From Mucilaginibacter lacusdianchii (GTDB lineage: Bacteria > Bacteroidota > Bacteroidia > Sphingobacteriales > Sphingobacteriaceae), in the NCBI RefSeq assembly GCF_009770985.1, contig NZ_WSRW01000002.1, positions 496,001-560,000 on the forward strand: DNA of 64,000 nt. The letters are read 5' to 3'. Shown here in pieces: positions 27,152-36,762 of this stretch. The translations under genes were made by a program, and so were the position numbers. The notes below the pieces were generated by a model that had not been told where the DNA came from, searched no databases, and saw only the letters and a program-made list of their open reading frames with translations. How positions within the stretch are numbered: position 1 is the stretch's first letter; every line of letters begins with the position of its first letter.

Positions 27152-28186
27152 TTAATGCTCATCAGCGCCTTCATGACTTAATTGCTGAAAGCGATAATAC
27201 AGGTAAAACAAGGCTGGCAGTATAAATAAACTACCTATCAGCAAAGCCCATCCCAAGGCGTTTATGGTTGCATCCGGCGCTTGGTGCTTAAATAAAGATA
27301 AGTGCTGTCCACCCTGAAGTATAAGGAAATTGGGGAAGTGTACATAGGTAACGGCCAGTAAAATCATGGTTGTTTGAAAGCCGGCTAATACCCGCGGCAC
27401 CATCGTTTTTCCCTGAGCTATTAGATACCATAAAACAACCAAAGATATAGATGCTGCAATCACGGCAACCAAACCTACCGTATTGCCCAACACCCATTTT
27501 ATAAGCGGTATATGCTCTATATAAGCCGCTATAAAAACCAGCGCACCGCATGTAACAGCCACCACATTCCAGATGATGGCTTTGCGCACAAAGCTTTTTC
27601 TGTCGAAATCGTTGTTAGCTTCTCCAATTAAATAAATAGATGCCAAAAAGCTGCATAGCGCAACAGTAAATAAGCCTATAGCCACCGAAAACCAATTTAG
27701 CCAGCAAAACACATATGCTGATAAAAAGTCGGTAGCCTTCGGGTTGATTTTTCCCGATATAGCGCTACCGGCAATGATGCCTAAAAACAACGGGGTTATA
27801 AAACTAGATCCTAAAAAGATGCGGTTGTATACCGACTGCATATTATCGCGCACAGCATCGTAGTTTCTGAACACAAAGGCTGTTCCGCGGGCAGTAATGC
27901 CCAGCAACATGATTACCAACGGTATATGCAGATAGACCGACATGGTACTATAAATAACAGGAAATCCTACAAACAGAATTACAACCGCAATAATAAGCCA
28001 CATGTGGTTAGCTTCCCAAATTGGCCCAATGGCCTGGTAAGCGGCTTTGCGCGTGCGGCTACGCAATGATGAAGGTGTAAATAACTCAATGATACCAGCA
28101 CCAAAATCAGCGCCGCCTAAAACCAGATACAGCAAAATTGCCAGCCATAAAAAAGTGATGATTACATATTGCATATCAGGAAGCAT
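27152..28186 (-). CDS. cydB: Cytochrome bd ubiquinol oxidase subunit II
   Basis: 344 residues and about nine membrane helices. It starts MQYVIITFLWLAILLYLVLGGADFGAGIIELF, the typical CydB opening; the true start may be this internal Met (residue 5). FQAIGPIWEANHMWLI-type and RGTAFVFRNYD segments are typical. It overlaps the end of cydA by 11 bases, indicating translational coupling. With CydA it forms a high-affinity quinol:O2 oxidase used at low oxygen. Confidence 0.95.
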   Translation of the reverse strand: MLPDMQYVIITFLWLAILLYLVLGGADFGAGIIELFTPSSLRSRTRKAAYQAIGPIWEANHMWLIIAVVILFVGFPVIYSTMSVYLHIPLVIMLLGITARGTAFVFRNYDAVRDNMQSVYNRIFLGSSFITPLFLGIIAGSAISGKINPKATDFLSAYVFCWLNWFSVAIGLFTVALCSFLASIYLIGEANNDFDRKSFVRKAIIWNVVAVTCGALVFIAAYIEHIPLIKWVLGNTVGLVAVIAASISLVVLWYLIAQGKTMVPRVLAGFQTTMILLAVTYVHFPNFLILQGGQHLSLFKHQAPDATINALGWALLIGSLFILPALFYLYYRFQQLSHEGADEH

Positions 28187-29513
28187 TTAAGTTTAGGGCC
28201 GGAGCTGGTTTATCATACATTACAGGTACAACTTTAATTTGCCGGTAGAGCAAAAACACAACCACTATACTTAGTGAGATGTAAATGGCCGTAAACAGGT
28301 AAAATGAATAAGCTATGCCCGGCATAGGCGTAACGGCGTCGGCAGTACGCATAACGTCTTGGATAATCCACGGCTGCCGGCCTACTTCGGTAACCGTCCA
28401 CCCCGCTTCTACCGCAATAAATCCGGTTGGTATAGCGGCAACAAACAGCTTAAGCAACCAGTTGGCATCCAACCATTTTCTTTTAAACCAAAGCGCCACA
28501 AAGTATAAAACGGATACCAGCAGCATAAACATACCCAGGCCTACCATAATTTGAAAAGCGTAATGAACAATGGGAACTGGCGGCTGATTTTTTTCCGGTA
28601 TCTGATCCATACCTTTTACGGGCTCATGAAAGTTATCATGTACTAAAAAGCTTAATACCCCCGGAAGTTCGATAGCATAATCAACCTTTTTTTCCTGTTC
28701 ATTTGGAATTCCACCAATTAGCAGTGGGGAGTTGGGCTGTGTATGATAATAAGCTTCCATAGCTGCTAATTTAGCTGGCTGACGTTGCGCTACACTCTTG
28801 GCTGCAATGTCACCTGCCAGGGGTTGTAAAATAGCTGCTACACCGGCAAACACTGCCGCTATCTTAAAAGCCGACCGGTGAAAGCGTACGTTCTGATTTC
28901 GTAATATCATTAAGGCATGCACGCCGGCCACTGCAAAACCTGTGGCTGCAAAGGCAGCTAAGGTCATGTGCAGTGCTTCAGAAAACCAGGCTTTGTTAAA
29001 CATCGCTTTTATTGGGTCAATATTCAGGTACTGGCCGTTCACATAATCAAAACCTGCAGGACTGTTCATCCATGAATTACCTGCTACCACCAAGATACCC
29101 GATGCCAGCCCGCTAACCCCTACTATAACGCCGGTAAACCAGTGGAACCATGGGTTTAATCGATCCCAGCCATACAAAAAGAATCCTAACGCAATGGCTT
29201 CAATAAAAAATGCAGTGCCTTCTAAAGAGAACGGCATACCGAAAATCGGACCGGCGTGCTCCATAAAACGTGGCCAAAGTAAACCTAATTCAAACGACAA
29301 AATAGTACCGGATACCGCCCCTGTAGCAAAAAATATGGCCACACCTTTGCTCCATGCCTTGGCAACGTTTTGATAAGCAACATTTTTAGTTTTAAGCCAT
29401 TGGTAATGCGATACTGCCATAAAAAAGGGCATTACCATACCAATACACGAGAATATGATGTGAAAACCCAGCGAAAGGGCCATTTGCGATCGGGCAGCTA
29501 AAAAGTCGTTCAT
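28176..29513 (-). CDS. cydA: Cytochrome bd ubiquinol oxidase subunit I
   Basis: 445 residues. The N-terminal heme-ligand His18 is in SLGFHIIFSCIGM, the second His lies in the SEALHMTLAAFAATGF helix, and the quinol-loop region contains GIPNEQEKKVDYAIELPGVLSFL. The GRQPW motif (VTEVGRQPWIIQDVMRT) follows. The Q-loop is short, as in the non-enterobacterial type. First gene of a two-gene leftward operon; no cydX-like small subunit or cydCD transporter is visible. Confidence 0.95.
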   Translation of the reverse strand: MNDFLAARSQMALSLGFHIIFSCIGMVMPFFMAVSHYQWLKTKNVAYQNVAKAWSKGVAIFFATGAVSGTILSFELGLLWPRFMEHAGPIFGMPFSLEGTAFFIEAIALGFFLYGWDRLNPWFHWFTGVIVGVSGLASGILVVAGNSWMNSPAGFDYVNGQYLNIDPIKAMFNKAWFSEALHMTLAAFAATGFAVAGVHALMILRNQNVRFHRSAFKIAAVFAGVAAILQPLAGDIAAKSVAQRQPAKLAAMEAYYHTQPNSPLLIGGIPNEQEKKVDYAIELPGVLSFLVHDNFHEPVKGMDQIPEKNQPPVPIVHYAFQIMVGLGMFMLLVSVLYFVALWFKRKWLDANWLLKLFVAAIPTGFIAVEAGWTVTEVGRQPWIIQDVMRTADAVTPMPGIAYSFYLFTAIYISLSIVVVFLLYRQIKVVPVMYDKPAPALNLNAS

Positions 29514-29640
29514 TGCGGTAACATATTTGATACTAAGTTATTACGGAAGCTATTACCACCAATTACTTTTTGCAACTTATATTGATTATATATAAATAAT
29601 TTTATAGTAGAATGGCAAGTTTGGCATGGGCTATAAACAA

Positions 29641-29672
29641 AAAAGGCGGCTCATGGAGATGAACCGCCTTTT
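29641..29672 (-). terminator. Terminator of the xylose operon
   Basis: AAAAGGCGG and CCGCCTTTT arms, extended inward by TCAT/ATGA past one mismatch, with a GGAG loop. Read leftward it is followed by TTTTTTGTTTATA and lies 21 bases after the symporter stop codon. Confidence 0.8.
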
Positions 29673-29692
29673 GTATAATTAGTTTGCTGTTA

Positions 29693-31366
29693 TTACCAAA
29701 GCAAGGTATAAAGTGCAACCAAAATACCGCAAATAAATAATGACCCAACCGCAAACGAATTAGAGGTTTTGAACATGCTGCTATCTACTTCCAAACCGTT
29801 GGTTTGTTTGCCTTTTGCATGGTCGATAGTACTGATGATCCACATACCGATGATACAAAGGATAAATACAAAACCCATACGATCCAGGAACGGAATTTCG
29901 TACAAGCCACTGTCCTTGCTTTTTACAGCAAAGCCAGACGGGTATAAGAATGAAAGGTCCATTACTTTTGGTAAAAACTTGAATACTACTGATAGGATGA
30001 AGCCACCAATGGTTGCAAACAAGGCAGCATTTGAGGAAGCTTTTTTCCAGAAGAAGCCCAAGATAAACATGGCAAAAATACCCGGTGATACGAAGCCTGT
30101 GTATTCCTGAATAAAGGTAAAACCACCTTTTTTGTCGATACCCAAAAACGGAGAAATTACGACACCTAATATCATGGCAACCACTACGGCAATTTTACCT
30201 ACAGTTACCAATTTGCGATCGGGTGCATTAGGCACCAACTTCTTTTTGTAGATATCTAACGTGAAGATGGTTGCAATACTATTTGCTTTACCTGCTAACG
30301 AAGCCACAACCGCTGCAGTTAAAGCGGCAAATGATAAACCTTTGAAACCGGCAGGCAACAAGTTCAACAATACCGGGTAAGCCTTGTCATGATTATCTTT
30401 CAGGCTACCCATCATTTCACTTGGAAACACGCTTTGTTTGTACAGTACATAAGCTGCGATACCTGGTAATACCACAATTAATGGCATCATGAGTTTCAAA
30501 AATGCAGCGAATAAAATACCGCCACGTGCAGTTTTAAGGTTTGCACCTAACGCACGTTGGGTAATATACTGGTTACAGCCCCAATAGTTTAAGTTCACAA
30601 TCCACATACCGCCTAACAGTACCGTTAAGCCAGGCAAATCTATAAAGCTTGGATTATCTTTTTTCAGAATCATGTGGAAATGATCATTGTACTTGCTGTA
30701 CATGAATTGTAAACCATCCATAAAACCGTGGCCGCCAAAGTGCTCAGATACCTGCGTAACGGCAATGTAAGTAGTTACCAAACCACCCAATACCAGGAAG
30801 AACACCTGTATAACGTCGGTAAAGCCAATTACCTTCATACCACCCAGGGTAATGATTACCGCAAATACGGCCAAGGCAATTAAACACAAGTTAAAGTTGA
30901 TACCAGATATGCCGTTTACTGCGATAGCGCCCAAGTATAAAATAGAAGTTAAGTTAACAATTACATACAGCAACAACCAGAATACGGCCATAATCATGGC
31001 TACGGTGTCATTATATCGCTGACTGAGGAACTGCGGCATGGTAAAAATTTTATTACGGAGATACACCGGAATAAAAAACACAGCTACAATTACTAACGTT
31101 AAGGCAGCCATCCACTCATAAGCAGATATAGCCAGGCCCATGGTAAAGCCGTTGCCGGCCATGGCTACGAATTGCTCTGCCGAAATATTGGAGGCAATAA
31201 GTGATGAACCGATAGCCCACCAGGTTAATGAACCTTCGGCCAAAAAGTAGTCTTTTGAAGTAGCATCGGCATTACGCTTACGACGATATACCCACAGACC
31301 ATAAATAGCAACAATTAAAAAGTAGACGACGAATACGGTGTAGTCGCCTGCGGTTAACTTATTCAT
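29693..31366 (-). CDS. Sodium:solute (sugar) symporter, SSS family
   Basis: 557 residues with about 14 membrane helices. SSS hallmarks are ASNISAEQFVAMAGNGFTMG near residue 56, GGMKVIGFTDVIQVFFLVLGG, and WIVNLNYWGCNQYITQRALGA, the SGLT-like sugar-binding and sodium-site region. It is the third gene of xylB-xylA-symporter, 46 bases after xylA. Proton- or sodium-driven xylose uptake across the inner membrane is therefore likely, though other sugars cannot be excluded from sequence. Confidence 0.9.
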   Translation of the reverse strand: MNKLTAGDYTVFVVYFLIVAIYGLWVYRRKRNADATSKDYFLAEGSLTWWAIGSSLIASNISAEQFVAMAGNGFTMGLAISAYEWMAALTLVIVAVFFIPVYLRNKIFTMPQFLSQRYNDTVAMIMAVFWLLLYVIVNLTSILYLGAIAVNGISGINFNLCLIALAVFAVIITLGGMKVIGFTDVIQVFFLVLGGLVTTYIAVTQVSEHFGGHGFMDGLQFMYSKYNDHFHMILKKDNPSFIDLPGLTVLLGGMWIVNLNYWGCNQYITQRALGANLKTARGGILFAAFLKLMMPLIVVLPGIAAYVLYKQSVFPSEMMGSLKDNHDKAYPVLLNLLPAGFKGLSFAALTAAVVASLAGKANSIATIFTLDIYKKKLVPNAPDRKLVTVGKIAVVVAMILGVVISPFLGIDKKGGFTFIQEYTGFVSPGIFAMFILGFFWKKASSNAALFATIGGFILSVVFKFLPKVMDLSFLYPSGFAVKSKDSGLYEIPFLDRMGFVFILCIIGMWIISTIDHAKGKQTNGLEVDSSMFKTSNSFAVGSLFICGILVALYTLLW

Positions 31367-31412
31367 TTAGATTATACTTGGATTTTTTAGGTTTAACTAG
31401 CAACAAGTATAA

Positions 31413-32744
31413 TTAAATATACCGGTTTATCAAATTTTCCAGATACTCTTGTCTACCGCTGATAGTTGCCGGTTCGCCGTTTTCTATAGCGTAGGCACGC
31501 AGGTCTTCTAAAGACAGTTTGCCTTCTTCAAATTCTTTACCCTTGCCGCTATCGTATGAAGCATAACGCTCGGTTACTACTTTTAAATAATCTGATTTTT
31601 GCAGGATGTTGTCAGCCGTAATCAGTGCACGGGCAAAAGTATCTGCACCACCAATGTGCGCATAAAACAAGTCGGCCTGATCGGTTGAATTACGACGTAC
31701 TTTTGCATCAAAATTAACACCACCGCCTTGTAAGCCGCCGTTGCGCAACAATACCATCATGCACTCGGTAACCTCGCCCAGGTTGGTTGGAAACTGGTCA
31801 GTATCCCAGCCGTTTTGTTCGTCGCCACGATTGGCATCCAATGAACCTAAAATGCCAGCGTTAGCAGCTACCTGCATTTCATGTGCAAAAGTATGACCGG
31901 CCAAGGTAGCATGGTTAACTTCCAGGTTCAGTTTAAAATCGCCCAGCAGGTCGTATTTCTGTAAAAAGCCAATAACGGTTGCCGCATCATAATCATACTG
32001 GTGCTTGGTTGGCTCACATGGTTTTGGCTCGATGAAAAAATTACCTTTAAAGCCTTGTTTACGTGCATAATCTTTAGCTGCATGTAAAAACTTAGCCAAG
32101 TGCTCCTGCTCACGTTTCATATCTGTATTCAGCAAGCTCATGTAACCTTCTCGACCGCCCCAGAACACATAGTTTTCGCCACCTAAAGCGATGGTAGCAT
32201 CCAGCGCTGCCTTAACCTGCGCAGCGCCGTGTGCCAATACATGAAAATCAGGGTTGGTAGACGCGCCGTTCATATAACGCTCGTGAGAGAACAGGTTAGC
32301 CGTACCCCATAGCAATTTGATGCCACTAGCTGCTTGCTTTTCTTTTGCGTACTCAACCAAAGTTTGTAAACGTCGGTCGTTTTCATTGATGTCATTGCCA
32401 TAGTCAACCACATCTACATCGTGGAAACAGTAGTATGGTAAGCCCAGTTTAGTCATGAACTCAAACGCGGCATCCATTTTATCTTTGGCACGCTCAATGG
32501 CATCTGCTTTCTGATCCCATTCAAATACATGCGTAGCACCACCAAAAGGGTCAGAACCATTGCCATTGAAAGAATGCCAGTAAGCTACGGCAAATTTAAA
32601 ATGATCTTTTAAAGTTTTGCCCGCTACAACGCGGTTTTCGTCATACCAGCGAAAAGCCAACGGGTTATCGCTTTCAGGTCCTTCATATTTAATCTGGCCA
32701 AAGCCTTTAAAATATTCCTTTTCTCCTGTTAAAATACTTGCCAT
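31413..32744 (-). CDS. xylA: Xylose isomerase
   Basis: 443 residues, a class II xylose isomerase converting D-xylose to D-xylulose. The catalytic and metal segments are intact: [31 protein letters not shown] (active His), [48 protein letters not shown], and [19 protein letters not shown]. The stop of xylB is five bases before this start codon, so the genes form one transcript under the predicted xylB operator. Confidence 0.97.
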   Translation of the reverse strand: MASILTGEKEYFKGFGQIKYEGPESDNPLAFRWYDENRVVAGKTLKDHFKFAVAYWHSFNGNGSDPFGGATHVFEWDQKADAIERAKDKMDAAFEFMTKLGLPYYCFHDVDVVDYGNDINENDRRLQTLVEYAKEKQAASGIKLLWGTANLFSHERYMNGASTNPDFHVLAHGAAQVKAALDATIALGGENYVFWGGREGYMSLLNTDMKREQEHLAKFLHAAKDYARKQGFKGNFFIEPKPCEPTKHQYDYDAATVIGFLQKYDLLGDFKLNLEVNHATLAGHTFAHEMQVAANAGILGSLDANRGDEQNGWDTDQFPTNLGEVTECMMVLLRNGGLQGGGVNFDAKVRRNSTDQADLFYAHIGGADTFARALITADNILQKSDYLKVVTERYASYDSGKGKEFEEGKLSLEDLRAYAIENGEPATISGRQEYLENLINRYI

Positions 32745-32749
32745 TTTAT

Positions 32750-34276
32750 TTAGTTATTAATATTGATAGATTGATTTGTTTCCTGATTGATAGCGTCTTC
32801 GGCTATGAGTTGTTTTTCCAGCAGTACTTTCCACTCCTGGTATATTTCTTCAAAATTATTTTGCGTGGGTTCTATCACCTGCACCTTTTCCATATGTTTA
32901 AAAGCCTCGGCCGGGGTTGCAAATATGCCTGCACCGATACCGGCACCTAATGCCGCACCAACGCTACCATCGTTTTTGTACAGCTCAACCGGAACACCGG
33001 TTACGTTCACAAACGTTTCGGCAAACAGGTCACTCAAAAACAGGTTGGCCTTACCGGCCCGAATAACGGTTGGGTTCATGCCGTTACTGCGCATAATATC
33101 TAACCCGTAACGAAATGCACAGGCAATACCTTCCTGCACGGCACGGAAAATGTGCGACTGCGTATGCATGTTCAAATCAATATTGTGAAAATGTACACCT
33201 ACCAGTTTGTTGTTCAACATACGCTCTGCCCCGTTGCCAAACGGCAACACACGCAGGCCGTTACTGCCTGCAGGGACCTGTTTAGCCTGTTCGTTCATTT
33301 GCCCGTAGCTGATGCTTGCGCCAAATAAGCTCTTGGTCCATCGGTTTAAGCTACCGGTACCATTAATGCACAATAAAATGCCAAGGCGCTTTTGCTCGTT
33401 AGTATAATTCACATGTGCAAAGGTGTTTACACGCGATTGTGGGTCATACGCCAACTGGTCGCTAACCCCGTAAATAACACCTGATGTACCAGCTGTTGCA
33501 GCAACCTCGCCTGGATTTAACACATTTAACGATAAAGCGTTATTAGGCTGGTCGCCTGCTTTATAAGCCACCGGTATGCCAGCTTTAAGACCCAATGGGG
33601 TTGCAATCGATTGTGTTAATGTACCATGAGAAGAAAATACCGGGTTAACTGCGGGAATCAATTGTTCACTGAAACCAAAAAAGTTCATTACATCTTTCGA
33701 AAGCCCGTTTTCTTTGAAATCAATAAAGATGCCTTCAGACAGTGCTGATACCGATGTTGTAATCTCACCGGTCAACTTCATGGCAATAAAATCGCCAGGC
33801 AGCATTATCTTGTCAATCCGTGCATAAAGCTCCGGTTCGTTTTCTTTTACCCACGCCAGTTTAGCAGCAGTAAAGTTACCGGGCGAGTTCAATAAGTGCG
33901 ACAAGCTTTTTTCTTCGCCAATGGCTGCAAACGCCTTGTCGCCGTATTCTACCGCGCGGCTGTCGCACCAGATGATGCTGTTGCGCAGCACCTGCTGATT
34001 TTTGTCTACCAGCACTAATCCGTGCATTTGGTAAGCGATGCCTATTGCTGCAACATCATCCGGATTGTATGCGCCTGAATTGTGACACAGTTTAATAGCC
34101 TGCTGCGCTTGATCCCACCACATATCGGGCGACTGCTCGGCCCAGCCCAGTTGCAAGGAGATAATGGGCGACTCGGTTTCAGGATACTGTGCCGAGGCTA
34201 TTGCCTTTTGTGTACCGGCGTCAACCACAGAAACTTTTACTGAGGATGTGCCAATATCAATGCCTAATAATAACAT
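32750..34276 (-). CDS. xylB: Xylulokinase
   Basis: 508 residues, an FGGY-family kinase that makes xylulose-5-phosphate. Features are the ATPase phosphate motif [19 protein letters not shown], the catalytic region [27 protein letters not shown], and the C-terminal FGGY signature region [18 protein letters not shown]. First gene of the xylose operon, with a promoter and LacI-type operator 90 bases upstream. A second copy of the operator motif lies within the coding sequence at 33601. Confidence 0.96.
   Translation of the reverse strand: MLLLGIDIGTSSVKVSVVDAGTQKAIASAQYPETESPIISLQLGWAEQSPDMWWDQAQQAIKLCHNSGAYNPDDVAAIGIAYQMHGLVLVDKNQQVLRNSIIWCDSRAVEYGDKAFAAIGEEKSLSHLLNSPGNFTAAKLAWVKENEPELYARIDKIMLPGDFIAMKLTGEITTSVSALSEGIFIDFKENGLSKDVMNFFGFSEQLIPAVNPVFSSHGTLTQSIATPLGLKAGIPVAYKAGDQPNNALSLNVLNPGEVAATAGTSGVIYGVSDQLAYDPQSRVNTFAHVNYTNEQKRLGILLCINGTGSLNRWTKSLFGASISYGQMNEQAKQVPAGSNGLRVLPFGNGAERMLNNKLVGVHFHNIDLNMHTQSHIFRAVQEGIACAFRYGLDIMRSNGMNPTVIRAGKANLFLSDLFAETFVNVTGVPVELYKNDGSVGAALGAGIGAGIFATPAEAFKHMEKVQVIEPTQNNFEEIYQEWKVLLEKQLIAEDAINQETNQSININN
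33601..33614. promoter_or_regulatory. Intragenic LacI-type site in xylB
   Basis: TTGCAATCGATTGT, identical to the sites before tal and xylB in 14 of 14 positions. It lies within xylB, 753 bases downstream of the promoter operator. It encodes the residues QSIA, so coincidence is possible, but the spacing would allow DNA looping or a transcription roadblock. Confidence 0.45.
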
Positions 34277-34353
34277 GAGTTAGTACTTAATTTATGCTGA
34301 AAACTGGTTTGTCAATTGGTTATTAAAAACGAAGATATGCTATTTTTCGCCTT

Positions 34354-34367
34354 TTGCAATCGATTGT
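34354..34367. promoter_or_regulatory. LacI-type operator of the xylose operon
   Basis: TTGCAATCGATTGT with core CAATCGATTG, directly downstream of the -7 box of the leftward xylB promoter and 78 bases before the xylB start codon. It matches the GH10 and tal sites, linking xylose catabolism to xylan degradation. Confidence 0.75.
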
Positions 34368-34397
34368 CAAAGATAAAATCATTTTATTTATTAACAA
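34368..34397 (-). promoter_or_regulatory. Promoter of the xylose operon
   Basis: Minus strand: TTG (34397-34395), 19 bases, TATCTTTG (34375-34368). Both elements and the spacing match the Bacteroidetes consensus. The -7 box touches the operator, so bound regulator would block initiation. Confidence 0.75.
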
Positions 34398-34626
34398 TAG
34401 CCGTTAGCAAGATAGTGTAAAATAAACACCCTGCATCTGCTGCTTACTATAACATAATAAGGCAGTATGGATTTAGTTGCTTATTTTAAATGCATAGGAT
34501 TAGGTGACGCCCGAAATTGTAACGGTGTCACGCGTTTTGATAATCACAATGCACTTTGCCTTTAATGTGGACAATTTCTTAGCTGTATTCAAAACTTTTT
34601 ATGCGTTCAAACATTGTTGGAATATC

Positions 34627-36762
34627 ATGAATATCAACAATACTCCAGGTAATCCGTACCCGTTGGGTGCTACCTTTAACGGCAAAGGCGTAAACTTTGC
34701 TATATATGCGGCTAACGCCTCAAAAGTTGAACTTTGTTTATTTAAAACAGCTCAGGATGAGGTAGAATATGCAAAAATTGAAATTACAGAACGTACACAC
34801 GAAATATGGCACACTTTTGTTCCGCATTTAAAGCCCGGCCAATTGTATGGCTATCGTATACACGGCACTTATGATCCAAACAATGGCCAACGCTTTAATC
34901 CTAATAAGTTGCTTATTGACCCGTATGCCAAGTCAATATCAGGCACCATTGAATGGAGCGACGCGCTGTTCGGTTATAACTTGCTGGATGAAGAAAAAGA
35001 CCTGACTTTTAATGAAACTGACAGTGCTCCTTATATTCCTAAAAGCGTTGTGATCAACCCTGCTTTTGATTGGGAAGATGATTGCTCTCCAAAATATGCT
35101 TACCATGAATCAATCATTTACGAAACACACGTAAAAGGCTTTACCATGCTTAACCCGGACATTCCGGAAGAAATCAGGGGTACTTATGCAGCAATTGGCC
35201 ACCCAGTTACCATCGAGTATTTGAAAAAACTAGGCATCACCGCCATTGAGTTGTTACCGGTACACCACTTTGTTACCGACTGGGGCTTGAAAGACAAAGG
35301 CCTTACCAACTACTGGGGCTACAACACCATCGGCTTTTTTGCGCCTGATGTACGTTACAGCAGCAGCGGCACATTAGGCGAACAGGTAATCGAGTTTAAG
35401 CAAATGGTTAAAGAACTGCACAAAGCCGGTATTGAAGTGATACTGGATGTGGTATACAACCACACCGCCGAAGGTAATCAGCTTGGCCCAACGCTATCTT
35501 TTAAAGGTATTGATAACGAAGCTTATTACCGCCTGGTAGGTGACGATAAGCGTTACTATATGGATTACACCGGCACTGGAAACACTTTAAATGCTTACAT
35601 GCCCGCTGTATTGCGTTTAATTATGGACAGCCTGCGCTACTGGATTACCGAGATGCACGTAGACGGTTTCCGATTTGATTTGGCAGCAACCCTGGCCCGT
35701 GGCCTACATGAGGTAGACAAATTAGGTGCGTTTTTCGAGATCATTTACCAGGATCCAATTATATCACAGGTGAAATTGATTGCCGAGCCTTGGGATATTG
35801 GCGAAGGTGGTTACCTGGTAGGTCAGTTCCCGGCCGGTTGGGGTGAATGGAACGGTAAATACCGCGATTGCGTACGGGATTACTGGCGTGGCGAGCATAG
35901 TGCTTTGGCTGAGTTTGCGTCGCGCTTTACCGGCAGTGCCGATTTATATAAAGACGAGTTCCGTAACCCTACAGCAAGCGTTAACTTCATTACTGCTCAT
36001 GATGGCTTTACGCTGAATGACTTGGTTAGCTACAACGAAAAGCATAACGAGGCCAACGGCGAGGATAACAGCGACGGTGAAAGCCACAACCGGTCTTACA
36101 ACTACGGTACGGAGGGCGAGACTGATGACGAAGTAATTAACAATATCCGTAAACGGCAAAAACGTAATTTCCTAACCACGTTGTTCTTGTCGCAAGGTGT
36201 ACCTATGCTGTTAGCGGGTGATGAATTTGGCCGCACCCAGGGTGGTAACAATAATGCGTATTGCCAGGATAATGAAATATCGTGGGTAAACTGGGCAGCA
36301 GCCGATAAAGACTTAATGGAATTTACCAGCAAACTGATCAAGCTACGCCGGGAACACCCAGCATTCTGCCGTCGTCGGTGGTTCAGAGGCGCACCTATCA
36401 GAGGTGTAGAGGACATTGCCTGGTTCTTACCGGAAGGTGATCAAATGTCGGACGAGCACTGGGATACCGGTTACGCACAATCGTTAGCGGTGTTTATTAA
36501 CGGCCGCGCACTGCGTACCCGCAATAAAAATGGCGAGGCCATTATTGACGATGGTTTTTACATGATATTTAACGCGCATACAGAGCCAGTTGAATATAAA
36601 CTACCTACCAATACTTACGCTAAAACCTGGACTAAGATTATTGACACAGCCAAAGATGAAGTAGCTGATACCGAAATATATAATGCTGAAGACACCATAA
36701 CCGTTGAAGGCCGGTCGGTAATTGTATTACATGACCCTGTAATTTATAATACCGCTGAATGA
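34627..36762 (+). CDS. glgX: Glycogen debranching enzyme GlgX-type (GH13)
   Basis: 711 residues from the ATG at 34627. The frame is open further upstream, but the added 41 residues are unlike the family and MNINNTPGNPYPLGATFNGKG is the normal opening. An N-terminal CBM48 domain (about 8-95) precedes the GH13 barrel with region I DVVYNHTAEG, nucleophile Asp in GFRFDLAATL, acid Glu in LIAEPWDIG, and FITAHDGFTL. It removes alpha-1,6 branches from glycogen or limit dextrin. Its stop overlaps the treZ start (ATGA), so it is translated together with the trehalose-forming enzymes and supplies them with linear maltodextrin. Confidence 0.92.
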   Translation: MNINNTPGNPYPLGATFNGKGVNFAIYAANASKVELCLFKTAQDEVEYAKIEITERTHEIWHTFVPHLKPGQLYGYRIHGTYDPNNGQRFNPNKLLIDPYAKSISGTIEWSDALFGYNLLDEEKDLTFNETDSAPYIPKSVVINPAFDWEDDCSPKYAYHESIIYETHVKGFTMLNPDIPEEIRGTYAAIGHPVTIEYLKKLGITAIELLPVHHFVTDWGLKDKGLTNYWGYNTIGFFAPDVRYSSSGTLGEQVIEFKQMVKELHKAGIEVILDVVYNHTAEGNQLGPTLSFKGIDNEAYYRLVGDDKRYYMDYTGTGNTLNAYMPAVLRLIMDSLRYWITEMHVDGFRFDLAATLARGLHEVDKLGAFFEIIYQDPIISQVKLIAEPWDIGEGGYLVGQFPAGWGEWNGKYRDCVRDYWRGEHSALAEFASRFTGSADLYKDEFRNPTASVNFITAHDGFTLNDLVSYNEKHNEANGEDNSDGESHNRSYNYGTEGETDDEVINNIRKRQKRNFLTTLFLSQGVPMLLAGDEFGRTQGGNNNAYCQDNEISWVNWAAADKDLMEFTSKLIKLRREHPAFCRRRWFRGAPIRGVEDIAWFLPEGDQMSDEHWDTGYAQSLAVFINGRALRTRNKNGEAIIDDGFYMIFNAHTEPVEYKLPTNTYAKTWTKIIDTAKDEVADTEIYNAEDTITVEGRSVIVLHDPVIYNTAE

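Noticed and set aside
34504..34626. 41 extra residues at the N-terminus of GlgX
   Set aside because: The extension is unlike the family and the ATG at 34627 gives the conserved opening.
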